Below are positions 1 to 8,742 of a DNA stretch of 64,000 bases, piece after piece. The stretch spans positions 4,356,501 to 4,420,500 of the forward strand of contig NZ_LT670849.1 in the NCBI RefSeq assembly GCF_900142985.1, given 5' to 3'. Numbering within the stretch: position 1 is the stretch's first letter; each line of letters begins with the position of its first letter. The stretch is from Bradyrhizobium erythrophlei (GTDB lineage: Bacteria > Pseudomonadota > Alphaproteobacteria > Rhizobiales > Xanthobacteraceae). Made by a program: the position numbers and the translations under genes. The notes under the pieces were generated by a model that was not told the DNA's origin, ran no database searches, and was given only the letters and a program-made list of their open reading frames with translations.

Positions 1-1
1 G

Positions 2-961
2 GCGGCGCTGGCGGCACGGGGATTGGCGATCTTCGCCGCCGGGCTGTTCAAGAAGGTGGTGATCGCGGACAACCTCGCGCAGTTCGTCTCGCCGGTCTAT
101 GCCCATCTCGACGCCGGCGGCGCGGTCACCCCTAGCTGGGCGTGGCTCTCGACATTGTCCTACGCGTTCCAGATCTATTTCGATTTCTCCGGCTATTCCG
201 ATATGGCGATCGGGCTGGCGCTGTTGTTCGGCATCCGCCTGCCGGTCAATTTCCGTTCGCCCTACAAGGCGACCTCGATCATCGATTTCTGGCGGCGATG
301 GCACATCACGCTGTCCCGCTTCCTGCGCGACTATCTCTACATTCCGCTCGGCGGCAACCGGCTCGGAGAGCGCCGCCGCTATCTCAACCTGATGCTGACG
401 ATGCTGCTCGGTGGACTCTGGCACGGGGCGGGGTGGAATTTTCTGATCTGGGGCGGTCTTCACGGCGTTTATCTCAGCCTCAATCACCGCTGGCAGAAGT
501 GGCGAGGCGCGGCGCCGAAGGCTGCGTCGTCCAATCACCTTGCTGACATCGCCGCATGGGCCGTCACGTTCAGCGCCGTCGTCATCGCCTGGGTGTTCTT
601 TCGCGCCAAGACGTTTGCCGGGGCGTGGGCGGTGTTGAGCGCGATGTTCGGCTTTGGCGGCGGCAGTTCGTCCTATGTTTCGCCGGGCATTCTGCGTGTG
701 ATGGACCTGCCGATTTTGGTAAGCGAAGAGCGTCTGCTCGCGATCGGCAGCGCCGCGGTGGCGCTGTCGCTTGCGCTTGCCTTGTTCCTCCCCAATGTGG
801 CCGAACTCTACGGCGATCGCGAATATCGCCGCGCGGTGGAACCATCACGCGGGCCGCGCTGGCGGCCGAACTTCGCGTGGGCCTTGCTGTCGGCGCTCGC
901 GATCGCCGTCTCGCTGTTCGGCATGTGGCAGCGGCTTGAATTTCTCTATTTTCAATTTTGA
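2..961 (+). CDS. MBOAT-family O-acyltransferase (AlgI-like), 5' end cut by window
   Basis: The reading frame is open from base 2, so the gene starts upstream of the window; about 319 C-terminal residues are visible. It is a polytopic inner-membrane protein of the membrane-bound O-acyltransferase family, which moves acyl groups onto exported polysaccharide or other envelope substrates. Counting from the TTG at 23, the family block FDFSGYSD is near residue 53, FWRRWHITLSRFLRDYLYIP near 89, and GLWHGAGWNF near 131 with the presumed catalytic His at 134. The acceptor cannot be told from sequence, because an AlgX/AlgJ-like partner, if present, lies outside the window. AlgI (alginate) and DltB-like members are the nearest comparisons. 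Confidence 0.88.
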   Translation, partial: AALAARGLAIFAAGLFKKVVIADNLAQFVSPVYAHLDAGGAVTPSWAWLSTLSYAFQIYFDFSGYSDMAIGLALLFGIRLPVNFRSPYKATSIIDFWRRWHITLSRFLRDYLYIPLGGNRLGERRRYLNLMLTMLLGGLWHGAGWNFLIWGGLHGVYLSLNHRWQKWRGAAPKAASSNHLADIAAWAVTFSAVVIAWVFFRAKTFAGAWAVLSAMFGFGGGSSSYVSPGILRVMDLPILVSEERLLAIGSAAVALSLALALFLPNVAELYGDREYRRAVEPSRGPRWRPNFAWALLSALAIAVSLFGMWQRLEFLYFQF

Positions 962-1059
962 GTGTTCGGTTTGACTGTTCGGCGCGGCGCTCTTGTGTTG
1001 CGAATCCCGCGCGACGCCTTTATATAGAGCGCATCGTTGCTCGAACCGGGGAGATTTGC

Positions 1060-1146
1060 ATGATTTCGACATTTTCGCAGATCGTATCCTCGCGTCCGAG
1101 GCCGATTTTGGATGCATGTCTTCTGGGTACCCTGCGGGCCGGTTGA
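1060..1146 (+). CDS. possible 28-residue leader peptide
   Basis: A short ORF begins with ATG seven bases after a good Shine-Dalgarno (GGGGAG, 1049-1054) and ends 21 bases before a rho-independent terminator hairpin. The peptide has no membrane segment and no run of one amino acid; it contains the stretch SSRPRPILD. Its position, a short translated ORF followed by a terminator ahead of a transporter gene, resembles an attenuation leader, but no competing antiterminator was worked out. It may equally be a chance ORF in the 5' region of the ABC gene. Confidence 0.3.
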   Translation: MISTFSQIVSSRPRPILDACLLGTLRAG

Positions 1147-1167
1147 GGGCCTTATCCGACAGCATCG

Positions 1168-1197
1168 ATCGGGGCTGAACCCCCGGTCCTTTTTCCC
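1168..1197 (+). terminator. rho-independent terminator or attenuator before ABC gene
   Basis: ATCGGGG (1168-1174) pairs with CCCCGGT (1181-1187) around the loop CTGAAC, followed by CCTTTTTCCC. It could end the transcript of the upstream short ORF or act as an attenuator for the ABC gene that starts 100 bases later. Confidence 0.6.
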
Positions 1198-1297
1198 AAG
1201 TCGTTGAAATTCAGATCGCCGCGTGCGCGCAAGGCTTTGCCTCGACGCGTCGCGCCCAGAGGAGCCGTCGCGCGTTTTCCCCCGACGGAAGAGAGCC

Positions 1298-3100
1298 ATG
1301 ATTGCAGATGCCAAGAAACGGCCGGCCGCCATCCGCGTGGTCATTCCATTCGTGTTCCGCCACTGGCTCGAGCAGCCGAGGCTGGCTGCCATCGTGGCCG
1401 GCGGTTTTCTCGGCGCGACCGTCGCCGATCTGTTCATGCCGGTTTTCTCCGGCCGGCTGGTCGATGCGCTCGCGCCGGGCGCCGCGCACGAGGTGGCGCG
1501 CCATGATGCCTTCGTTGCATTCGGCGGCATCGTCGCGCTCGGATTCGTGTCGATCATGCTGCGCATCGTCGGGATGCAGGCGATCGTGCCGTTCACGCTG
1601 CGCATCATGTCCGATCTCGCGCGCGATGCGTTTGCGCGCGTGCAGCGCTTTTCGACGGATTGGCACGCCAACAGCTTTGCCGGCTCGACCGTGCGCAAGG
1701 TCACCCGCGGCATGTGGGCGATCGATCTCTACAACGATACGATCCTGATGGCGCTGTTGCCGTCGTTGATGGTGCTGCTCGGTTCGATGATCCTGCTCGG
1801 GCTGCACTGGACCCTGCTTGGTCTCGTCGCCGCGGTGGGCGCGCTGGTCTACGTCCCGATGACGGTGGTGTTCTCGACGCAATACATCGCGCCGGTTGCG
1901 CGGATATCCAATGCCTGGGACACCAAGGTTGGCGGCACGCTGGCCGATGCCATGACCTGCAACGCGGTCGTGAAATCGTTCGGCGCGGAGGCGCGCGAGG
2001 ACGAAAGACTGGCGCGAGTCCTAAACCGTTGGAGCCGTCGCGTCAACCGGACCTGGCTGCGCTACAATTACACCAATGCGGCTCAGCTCGCGGTGCTGTT
2101 GTGCTTGCGTGGTTCGGTGATCGGCGGCGCTCTGCTATTGTGGATCCTGGGCCGCGCCACGCCGGGCGACGTGACCTACGTGCTCACCAGCTATTACGTG
2201 ATCCACGCCTATCTGCGCGACGTCGGCATGCACATCAACAACCTTCAGCGTTCGGTGAACGACATGGAGGAACTGGTCGCGATCCATGACGAGGCGATCG
2301 GCGTTTCCGATGCGGTGGGTGCTGCTCCGATCCACATCGCAAGCGGCCACGTCGTGTTCGAGGACGTGACGTTCCACTATGGCGGGCACCAGACGCCGCT
2401 CTATACGGGTCTGTCGGTCGACATTCGTGCCGGCGAGCGCGTCGGCCTTGTCGGCCGTTCCGGCTCGGGCAAGACGACCTTCGTCAAGCTGTTGCAGCGG
2501 CTCTATGACGTCTCGGGCGGAGGGATCCTGATCGACGGGCAGAATATTGCCGACGTGACGCAGCAATCGCTGCGCAGCCAGATCGCAGTCGTGCAGCAGG
2601 AGCCGATCCTGTTTCACCGCTCGCTTGCCGAGAACATCGCTTATGGCCGGCCGGATGCCGGGGAAGCGGCGATCGAGCGGGCGGCGCGGTTGGCCAATGC
2701 GCACGACTTCATCCGGCGTCTGCCGAAGGGCTACGGCACGCTGGTGGGCGAACGCGGCGTCAAGCTCTCCGGCGGCGAGCGTCAGCGCGTGGCGCTGGCG
2801 CGTGCGTTCCTGGCCGATGCGCCGATCCTGATTCTGGACGAGGCGACCTCAAGCCTGGATTCGGAATCGGAAGCGCTGATTACGGAGGCAATGGAGCGGC
2901 TGATGAAGGGGCGGACCTCGATCGTGATCGCGCACCGCTTCTCCACGGTGCGCGGTCTCGACCGGATTCTGGTGTTCGACCATGGCCGGATCGCAGAGCA
3001 GGGCACGCACGCGTTGCTTTCGCGGCGAAGCGGCGGAATCTATCGGAGCCTGTTCGAGCGCCAGGCGTCCGAATTCATGACCAGCGCGGCGGCGGGGTGA
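1298..3100 (+). CDS. ABC transporter, fused permease and ATPase (MsbA-like exporter)
   Basis: A 600-residue half-transporter with an N-terminal six-helix type IV exporter membrane domain (about residues 10-320) and a C-terminal nucleotide-binding domain. Visible motifs are Walker A GRSGSGKTT near residue 388, signature LSGGERQRVALARAF near 490 and Walker B ILILDEATSSLD near 512, with a switch His in IVIAHRFST. It should work as a homodimer exporting a lipid, peptide or drug. The ATG at 1298 is preferred over an upstream in-frame start at 1223 because GGAAGAG lies just before it and the extra 25 residues do not look like exporter sequence. It stands alone, converging on the TSUP gene 21 bp beyond its stop. 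Confidence 0.9.
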   Translation: MIADAKKRPAAIRVVIPFVFRHWLEQPRLAAIVAGGFLGATVADLFMPVFSGRLVDALAPGAAHEVARHDAFVAFGGIVALGFVSIMLRIVGMQAIVPFTLRIMSDLARDAFARVQRFSTDWHANSFAGSTVRKVTRGMWAIDLYNDTILMALLPSLMVLLGSMILLGLHWTLLGLVAAVGALVYVPMTVVFSTQYIAPVARISNAWDTKVGGTLADAMTCNAVVKSFGAEAREDERLARVLNRWSRRVNRTWLRYNYTNAAQLAVLLCLRGSVIGGALLLWILGRATPGDVTYVLTSYYVIHAYLRDVGMHINNLQRSVNDMEELVAIHDEAIGVSDAVGAAPIHIASGHVVFEDVTFHYGGHQTPLYTGLSVDIRAGERVGLVGRSGSGKTTFVKLLQRLYDVSGGGILIDGQNIADVTQQSLRSQIAVVQQEPILFHRSLAENIAYGRPDAGEAAIERAARLANAHDFIRRLPKGYGTLVGERGVKLSGGERQRVALARAFLADAPILILDEATSSLDSESEALITEAMERLMKGRTSIVIAHRFSTVRGLDRILVFDHGRIAEQGTHALLSRRSGGIYRSLFERQASEFMTSAAAG

Positions 3101-3121
3101 GGCATCGCCCCGCCGGGCCAG

Positions 3122-3865
3122 CTACGGCAGCGGCACGCTGCTCCACACCAGCGTCACGCCGGAGAGGAACAAAAGCCCGAGCACGACGTCACGGAAATTT
3201 CCATCACTCAAGGCGTGATAGGTGCGCGTGCCGAGCCATGCGCCGCCGATCGTTGCCGGCAATACGACGAGTGCCAGCCACATCGTCTCGCGGGTGATCA
3301 GCCCTGAGCCCGCCTGTGCGATCAACGCGGCCGTCAGGATCGTCCAGTTGAACATCTGGAACAGGCCGCGCCGCTCATCCTTGCCCCAGCCGCGCACGCT
3401 CGCCCACAGAATAGGAACGGGACCGGAGAGGCCGGCGAGCCCGCCGAGCACGCCGCCGACAAAGCCGATGCCGGTGTCGGCCGCCTTGCCGCCGATATTC
3501 GAGGCGATCGGCTGACGCTGGAAATAGAGCGCGGCCGGAAAAATCAGAAGCAGGACGCCGACCGAAAGTTTGAACAGCCGCGGATCGGCATAGGCGACCA
3601 GCAAGGTGCCGATCGGCACGCCGGCCAGTCCGCCGAGCACAAAGGGCCACACCAGCTTGAAGTCAATCGACCGCCAGATCGACGGCATCGTCCAGGTCTG
3701 CGCGATGATGGAGCACACCAGCACCAGCTGGACCGCGACATCCGGCGTCACAACGTAAAGCCAGATGCCGAGCGCCATCAGCGCGGTGCCGAAACCGGCA
3801 AGCCCTGAGACAAAGCCGCCGGCAAGCGCGCCGAACATCAGCACCCCGACGGTTATTCCGTTCAT
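3122..3865 (-). CDS. TSUP-family (TauE/SafE) membrane permease
   Basis: A 247-residue polytopic membrane protein of the TauE/SafE (TSUP) family, proposed exporters or importers of sulfite, sulfoacetate or other small anions. It begins MNGITVGVLMFGALAGGF and has the two-half organisation of the family, with glycine-rich SGLAGFGTALMALG in the first half and FVGGVLGGLAGLSGPVP in the second. The reading frame continues upstream, but that part is low-complexity Arg/Pro sequence overlapping the next gene, so ATG 3865 is chosen. The stop of the lipoprotein gene lies 4 bp upstream, implying co-transcription from the rnpB side. Substrate unknown. Confidence 0.85.
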   Translation of the reverse strand: MNGITVGVLMFGALAGGFVSGLAGFGTALMALGIWLYVVTPDVAVQLVLVCSIIAQTWTMPSIWRSIDFKLVWPFVLGGLAGVPIGTLLVAYADPRLFKLSVGVLLLIFPAALYFQRQPIASNIGGKAADTGIGFVGGVLGGLAGLSGPVPILWASVRGWGKDERRGLFQMFNWTILTAALIAQAGSGLITRETMWLALVVLPATIGGAWLGTRTYHALSDGNFRDVVLGLLFLSGVTLVWSSVPLP

Positions 3866-3869
3866 GTTG

Positions 3870-4391
3870 TTATTGGCCGCTGCTCTGCCGGGGTCCGAAG
3901 ATCGCGGTGTAAAGATCGGTGGTATGCCCGCCGGAGGGAATGCCGTAGGCGGTCGGAGCGTCCGCTTCCGGCGGCGGCGCGGGTGGCGCGGGTTGTTGTG
4001 CGACCGACTGAACCGGTGCGGGCTGGGGCGCCGGTTGCGGCGGCGTGCGGCCGGCCGCGGTGGTCCGGCCCGATCGGCCCGGCGCGGTTGCATTCTGGGG
4101 GGCCTGCGCGACCGGTTGCGCATCCACCGGCTGAACCGGTTGGGCCGTCGCGACGGCTGTCGTGGGAGCAGGCGGCGGCTGGCGCGAGCCGAAAAATTCG
4201 GTGTAGAGGTCTGTGGTCGTGCCCTCGCTGGTGATGCCGTACATGGTCTTGTACGGCTGCTCGCCCTGGTTCGACCCTTGGCTGGATGCTTGCGCGGAGG
4301 TCGCGTTGTTTGCCGCGGCGCATCCGGCAGCGACGACCGCGATGGCGGCGAGTGCTGTGGCAGCCCGGATGCAGGACAATGCGCGGCTCAA
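3870..4391 (-). CDS. lipoprotein with two TTDLYT repeats around a Pro/Gln-rich linker
   Basis: A 173-residue predicted lipoprotein starting at TTG 4391, seven bases after AGGGGGA; no ATG suits the hydrophobic N-terminus. The lipobox VAAGC gives a lipidated Cys at residue 24. The body consists of two copies of a 21-residue unit at residues 51-71 and 149-169, of pattern YGI-x-S-x-G-x-TTDLYT-x-x-FG-x-RQ (15 of 21 identical). They are separated by about 75 residues of Ala/Pro/Gln/Thr-rich, probably unstructured linker. I do not recognise the unit as a named domain. It lies 4 bp ahead of the TSUP gene on the same strand. The function is unknown; two identical short modules on a flexible arm suggest a binding or bridging role in the periplasm. 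Confidence 0.75.
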   Translation of the reverse strand: MSRALSCIRAATALAAIAVVAAGCAAANNATSAQASSQGSNQGEQPYKTMYGITSEGTTTDLYTEFFGSRQPPPAPTTAVATAQPVQPVDAQPVAQAPQNATAPGRSGRTTAAGRTPPQPAPQPAPVQSVAQQPAPPAPPPEADAPTAYGIPSGGHTTDLYTAIFGPRQSSGQ

Positions 4392-4506
4392 GACGTTCCC
4401 CCTGACCGATACCGATATTCGGCCGATTTCCCAAGCAATAAAGCGGGGATATGGCGCTCGCAAGGCAAAGCATAGCGCCGAAACAGGGCCTCCCGCCATG
4501 CCCTTG

Positions 4507-4546
4507 AAATGGCGAGGGGTCCGGCGCGTTCCCGCCGAACCCCTCG
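4507..4546 (-). terminator. hairpin terminator after rnpB
   Basis: On the minus strand CGAGGGGT followed by TCGGCG pairs with CGCCGG then ACCCCTCG (4513-4546), followed by CCATTTC. It lies just beyond the P1 helix of rnpB, where its terminator is expected. The U-run is weak. Confidence 0.6.
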
Positions 4547-4552
4547 TTATCG

Positions 4553-4962
4553 GTATCAGCCGGCCTGTAAGCCGGGTTCTGTAGGGCCTTGCCCGCATTG
4601 CTGCGGCCAAGACGTGGCGGCCATTCCTCTGGGACAGCGCTTGCGCGTTGCCTCGAGCAACCTACCCGGACGGCGAGCCTGACATCGCTCCCGCGGGCGT
4701 TTTCGCTTTCGCGAACGACCCGCGTCGCCATCCCTATTCGGTCTTGCTCCCGGTGTGGTTTGCCGTGCCGGTTCCGTTGCCGGACCCGCGGTGCGCTCTT
4801 ACCGCACCTTTTCACCCTTACTGCCTCCCGAAGGAGGAAGCGGTTCGTTCTCTGTGGCACTTTCCCTGGGGTTGCCCCCGCCGGATGTTATCCGGCACCG
4901 TATGTCGATGGAGCCCGGACTTTCCTCTCCCGCGAGGGAGCGGCCGCCCGGCCGACTGACGT
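4553..4962 (-). ncRNA. rnpB: RNase P RNA (class A)
   Basis: This is the catalytic RNA that matures tRNA 5' ends. On the minus strand the hallmark 5' segment GAGGAAAGTCCGGGCTCC and the 3' segment CAGAACCCGGCTTACAGGCC are both present, together with the internal GGTAAGAGCGCACCG block and GGGTGAAA. The closing helix P1 forms between the complements of 4950-4958 and 4557-4565 (nine pairs, one U-G), which sets the ends to within a few bases. Length about 410 nt fits alphaproteobacterial RNase P RNA. All apparent ORFs across this interval are artefacts. Confidence 0.95.
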
Positions 4963-5042
4963 GCCAAGGCATGGGGTTTATGGCTGATGGCGTCAAGCCG
5001 TTAACGCCGGGGAACAGGGGCCAAAAATAATTATCGTGAAGA

Positions 5043-5069
5043 TGTCGTTTGGAGGTGGGCTTACCCGAC
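5043..5069 (+). promoter_or_regulatory. candidate ECF42-type promoter
   Basis: TGTCGT (5043-5048) and CGAC (5066-5069) are separated by 17 bases and lie 40 bases before the DGPF gene. As I recall, ECF42 sigma factors recognise TGTCGA-like -35 and CGA/TC -10 elements upstream of DGPF genes; this fits with one mismatch. It suggests that the downstream sigma factor drives its own operon. Confidence 0.45.
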
Positions 5070-5109
5070 TAGTGGCTGGCAATGATGCCGATCCAAAGGG
5101 AGTAGAACG

Positions 5110-5493
5110 ATGCAGTATTTGCTGATGATCTATCGAAGCGAGGCCGAACTCTTCAAAATGAACGACGCCGACCGTCAGAAGATGTCGGCCGAGTACGGTA
5201 CGTTTACGCAGTCGATTATCCAGAGCGGCCACTTCAAGGCCGGCGACGGATTGCAGCCCTCGACCACGGCGACCACCGTGCGCGTGCGCGACGGCAAGGT
5301 CCTGACCACCGACGGCCCGTTTGCGGAAACCCGCGAGCAACTCGGCGGCTACTATCTGGTCGAAGCCAAGGACCTCGACGCGGCGATTGCGATCGCGGCG
5401 CGAATTCCCGGCGCCAGGGATGGTTCGATCGAGGTCCGGCCGATCATGATCTATTCGCCGGAGTTGGTTCAAGCGAGAGCCGGCAGGGCATGA
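5110..5493 (+). CDS. DGPF / YCII-family protein
   Basis: A 127-residue cytoplasmic protein of the YCII-related superfamily, with the family signature DGPF at residues 68-71 and the typical start MQYLLMIY. The ferredoxin-like fold of this family has an unknown reaction. The family is repeatedly found beside ECF42 sigma factors, as here: the sigma gene starts 10 bp after this stop. RBS AAGGGAG (5096-5102) precedes the ATG. A role as target or sensor of the sigma factor is inferred from context only. Confidence 0.88.
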   Translation: MQYLLMIYRSEAELFKMNDADRQKMSAEYGTFTQSIIQSGHFKAGDGLQPSTTATTVRVRDGKVLTTDGPFAETREQLGGYYLVEAKDLDAAIAIAARIPGARDGSIEVRPIMIYSPELVQARAGRA

Positions 5494-5503
5494 TCCAAAA
5501 ATA

Positions 5504-6742
5504 ATGAGGCCGGCCGAGATCGAAAAAATATTTCGCGACGAGACGGGGCGGGCGCTCGCCACGCTGATCCGCCTCGTCGGCGATTTCGATCTCGCCGAAG
5601 ACGCGCTCCAGGAAGCCTTTGCGGCTGCGCTGGAGCGCTGGTCGTCGACTGAAGCGCCTGCCAATCCGCGGGCGTGGCTGGTCAGCGTGGCGCGCAACAA
5701 GGCGATCGACCGCATTCGCCGGCAAATCTCGTTTCGCGAGAAAGAAGCCGAGCTGATGCATGAGACGCTGTTGAATGCCGAGGGCCTGCCGGAAGAAGAC
5801 CGTGCGATCCTCGACGACGACATGTTGCGGCTGATCTTCACCTGCTGTCATCCGTCGTTCGCCGCGGAAGTGCAGGTCGCGCTGACCTTGCGCACCGTCT
5901 GCGGGCTGACCACCTCGCAGGTGGCGCGGGCCTTTCTGGTCAGCGAGGAGGCGATGGGCCAGCGTCTGGTCCGCGCCAAGCAGAAGATCAGGCTGGCCGG
6001 CATTCCCTATGAAGTGCCCGAACGCGATGCGCTGGCGTTAAGGCTGCGCGGCGTGCTGGCGGTGATCTATCTGGTCTTCACCGAAGGCTATGCAGCGACA
6101 TCAGGCGAAGCGCTGATGCGGCCCGATCTGGCGCGCGAAGCGATCAGGCTGGCGCGCCTGCTCGACGTCTTGATGCCGGGCCGCCGCGAGGTGAAGGGCT
6201 TGCTCGCCTTGATGCTGCTGCACGATGCGCGCCGCGCGGGCCGCGAGACCAAAGGCGGCGATGTCGTTCTGCTCGAAGAGCAGGACCGCACGCTGTGGGA
6301 CCGGTCGCAGATCGATGAAGGGTTGCGCCTCGTCGAAGAAGCGTTGCAACTGCCAGGTCTTCCGGAGCCCTATGCCGTGCAGGCGGCCATCGCAGCGCTG
6401 CATGCGCAAGCGCCAAGTCACAACGATACCGACTGGAAACAGATCGCCGGACTTTATGAGGTGCTGCTGCGGATCAGCCCCTCGCCGGTGATCGAGCTCA
6501 ACCGCGCCGCGGCGGTGGCGATGGTCGACGGACCGGCGCGCGCGCTCGACCTCATCGAGGCCTTGCAGGCGCGCGGGAGTCTGGATGGCTACGAATTACT
6601 GCCGGCGGTGCGCGCCGACCTGTTGCGCCGGCTCGGCCGGCGTGAAGCGGCGCGCGAGGCTTATCTGGCGGCAACGGCCGCCACGCAGCTCGAGCCGTTG
6701 CGGCGGCTTTACGCAAGGCGATTGGCGGAGATCGACGTTTAA
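5504..6742 (+). CDS. ECF42-type RNA polymerase sigma factor with C-terminal extension
   Basis: A 412-residue sigma-70-family protein. Residues about 10-75 carry region 2 ([19 protein letters not shown] and [16 protein letters not shown]) and about 115-165 region 4 ([34 protein letters not shown]). The remaining roughly 240 residues are the long helical, TPR-like C-terminal domain (DUF6596 type) found in ECF42 sigma factors, which replaces a separate anti-sigma factor. No anti-sigma gene is adjacent. The gene follows the DGPF gene by 10 bp and probably shares its promoter at 5043. It converges with the carbamoyltransferase gene. Confidence 0.9.
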   Translation: MRPAEIEKIFRDETGRALATLIRLVGDFDLAEDALQEAFAAALERWSSTEAPANPRAWLVSVARNKAIDRIRRQISFREKEAELMHETLLNAEGLPEEDRAILDDDMLRLIFTCCHPSFAAEVQVALTLRTVCGLTTSQVARAFLVSEEAMGQRLVRAKQKIRLAGIPYEVPERDALALRLRGVLAVIYLVFTEGYAATSGEALMRPDLAREAIRLARLLDVLMPGRREVKGLLALMLLHDARRAGRETKGGDVVLLEEQDRTLWDRSQIDEGLRLVEEALQLPGLPEPYAVQAAIAALHAQAPSHNDTDWKQIAGLYEVLLRISPSPVIELNRAAAVAMVDGPARALDLIEALQARGSLDGYELLPAVRADLLRRLGRREAAREAYLAATAATQLEPLRRLYARRLAEIDV

Positions 6743-6786
6743 GAGCGAAACCGGATCAGTTCTTCAGGACCATTTGGCCACCACGA

Positions 6787-8463
6787 TCATTTGGTCACCA
6801 GGATCATGTCGTCGATGACGAGCGCGTCGATGCCGGATTTGCGGAAGGTGACGATCGCGTCGGTCGGCGTGCAGACGATCGGCTCGCTGTCGTTGAACGA
6901 AGTATTGACGACGATGGGCACGCCGGTCAGTTCGTGGAAAGACGAGATCAGCTCGTGATAGCGCGGATTAAGCTTGCGGCTCACAAGCTGTACGCGCGCC
7001 GTGCCGTCCTTGTGCACGACCGCGGGGATGCGGTTGAGCTTGTCGGCGTTGACGCGTGGTGTGAACAGCATGAACTCGTGGCTTGCCGAACGCGGTCCGA
7101 CGTCAAACCAGTCGTCGGCATGTTCGGCGAGCACGCTCGGCGCAAAGGGGCGGAAGTCTTCGCGGTGCTTGACCTTCTGGTTGAGAATGTCGCGCATCTC
7201 CGGCCGGCGCGGATCGGCCAGCAGCGAGCGGTTGCCGAGCGCGCGCGGGCCAAACTCCATCCGTCCCTGAAACCAGGCGACGATCTTGCCGTCGGCGATC
7301 AGTTTGGCAGCGTCGCGCGCCGGCGACTTGCTGCGCCGCGCGCTGAGGCCGGACGCCTTGATCGCCGCCGCAATTTCGCGCTTGTTGAAGGACGGGCCGA
7401 GATACGGCGTGGAATGGCCGCGCTGCGGCAGCTTCTTCTGCGTGTCGACATGCACGGCAAAGGCGGCGCCGATCGCCGTGCCTCCATCGTGCGGCGCGGA
7501 AGGAATGAAGAGGTTGGCGAACGCGCCGGACTTCTGGATGACTTCGTTGGCTACGCAATTCAGCCCGACGCCGCCGGAGAGGCACAGATTGTCTGACGGC
7601 ACCAGGCGTTTGATACGCCGTACCAGCGCCATGACCGCCGCATCGGTCGCCTCCTGAAGCGCGGCTGCGATATCGCCGTGTCTTGGCTCGAACGGATCAT
7701 CCTCATAGCGTGGCGGACCGAACAAGGCCACGATCCTGTCGTGGCTTTCCGGCGTCATGCCGAGCAGGCCTTGGGCGACGCCGAAATTCTCCTTCTCGGA
7801 GCGAAGGATCGATTGAAACTTTTCGCGGTAGACCGCGGGATTGCCGTAAGCGGCAAGTCCCATGGTCTTGGACGCGTCGTAGTGCGAGAAGCCGAGATAG
7901 CCGGAGAACACCTCCCACAAAAAGCCCATGGAGTGCGGATAGTCGAAAACCTCGATTTCCTTGATATTCGTGCCGGCGGCCTTCGCCAGCGAGGCGCCCG
8001 CGGTCTCGCCGATGCCGTCAATGGTGAGAACGGCCGCATGGTCAAACGTCGAAGGGAAGTAGGCCGACGCAGCATGCGCCAGATGATGCGACACGAAATG
8101 CAGTCGCTTGCCGAGCGTACGTCCGAGCAGTTCGTCGACCGCCGCAGGGACCTGACCGATCCGCAGGCGGAAGGTTTCCTCAAACTTCGGATCCCACCAC
8201 TGAGGCTGATATGACTTCCGGCGGCGCTTCGGGTCGAAGGAGTATCCGACGTAATCGATGTCCTTTGCGGTGAGCCCGGCGGCTTTCAGGCAGTAGCGGA
8301 TCGAACGCTCAGGCAGCTGGTGCGGGTTATCGAAGCTCGCCTCCTTGCCGTGCTTGATGCGATTGAACCGCTCTTCCTCGACGGCGGCCACCAGCTTGCC
8401 GTCGACCAATAGCGCCGCCGCCGACTCGTGGTACACGCAGTTAATCCCAAGGACGTTTGCCAC
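6787..8463 (-). CDS. carbamoyltransferase, NodU/CmcH family
   Basis: A 558-residue protein transferring carbamoyl from carbamoyl phosphate, via carbamoyladenylate, to a hydroxyl of a sugar, antibiotic or nodulation factor. The N-terminal Kae1-like domain has GINCVYHESAAALL with His12 and the metal-binding SHHLAHA block at about residues 125-131. LTIDGIGETAGAS (about 146) is a nucleotide-binding loop, and the C-terminal YrdC-like domain carries RMEFGPRALGNRSLLADPR near residue 400. Length matches NodU. No nod box or nod gene is near, so a housekeeping glycan role is as likely as Nod factor carbamoylation. It is monocistronic, with an RBS-like GGGAGGAG just before the ATG. Confidence 0.9.
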   Translation of the reverse strand: MANVLGINCVYHESAAALLVDGKLVAAVEEERFNRIKHGKEASFDNPHQLPERSIRYCLKAAGLTAKDIDYVGYSFDPKRRRKSYQPQWWDPKFEETFRLRIGQVPAAVDELLGRTLGKRLHFVSHHLAHAASAYFPSTFDHAAVLTIDGIGETAGASLAKAAGTNIKEIEVFDYPHSMGFLWEVFSGYLGFSHYDASKTMGLAAYGNPAVYREKFQSILRSEKENFGVAQGLLGMTPESHDRIVALFGPPRYEDDPFEPRHGDIAAALQEATDAAVMALVRRIKRLVPSDNLCLSGGVGLNCVANEVIQKSGAFANLFIPSAPHDGGTAIGAAFAVHVDTQKKLPQRGHSTPYLGPSFNKREIAAAIKASGLSARRSKSPARDAAKLIADGKIVAWFQGRMEFGPRALGNRSLLADPRRPEMRDILNQKVKHREDFRPFAPSVLAEHADDWFDVGPRSASHEFMLFTPRVNADKLNRIPAVVHKDGTARVQLVSRKLNPRYHELISSFHELTGVPIVVNTSFNDSEPIVCTPTDAIVTFRKSGIDALVIDDMILVTK

Positions 8464-8742
8464 TTACTCCTCCCGTTCCTGACACGTCAGCGGGCGGCGG
8501 TCGCCTCAACGCAAGGCAACAGCCGCCCGGCTGGTCTGATGACCCGCATGGGGTCTATCCCTTTGTAATCAGGGCCATGCCTCCGGTTCAATTTCCGAGG
8601 TCTTGGATCGCCTTGCCGTGCTGAACCGATGCTGAACGCGGTTGTCAGAATGGACGAGCCCGGCCCACGATCGGATGCCGTCCCCCATTCTCCCGTGTCG
8701 AAATAACGGGAGTCAACGGCGGCTGGCGGCTGAAAGCAGGCG

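Noticed and set aside
4553..4962. ORFs across 4.55-4.99 kb on both strands
   Set aside because: They lie within rnpB, whose helices and conserved blocks explain the sequence.
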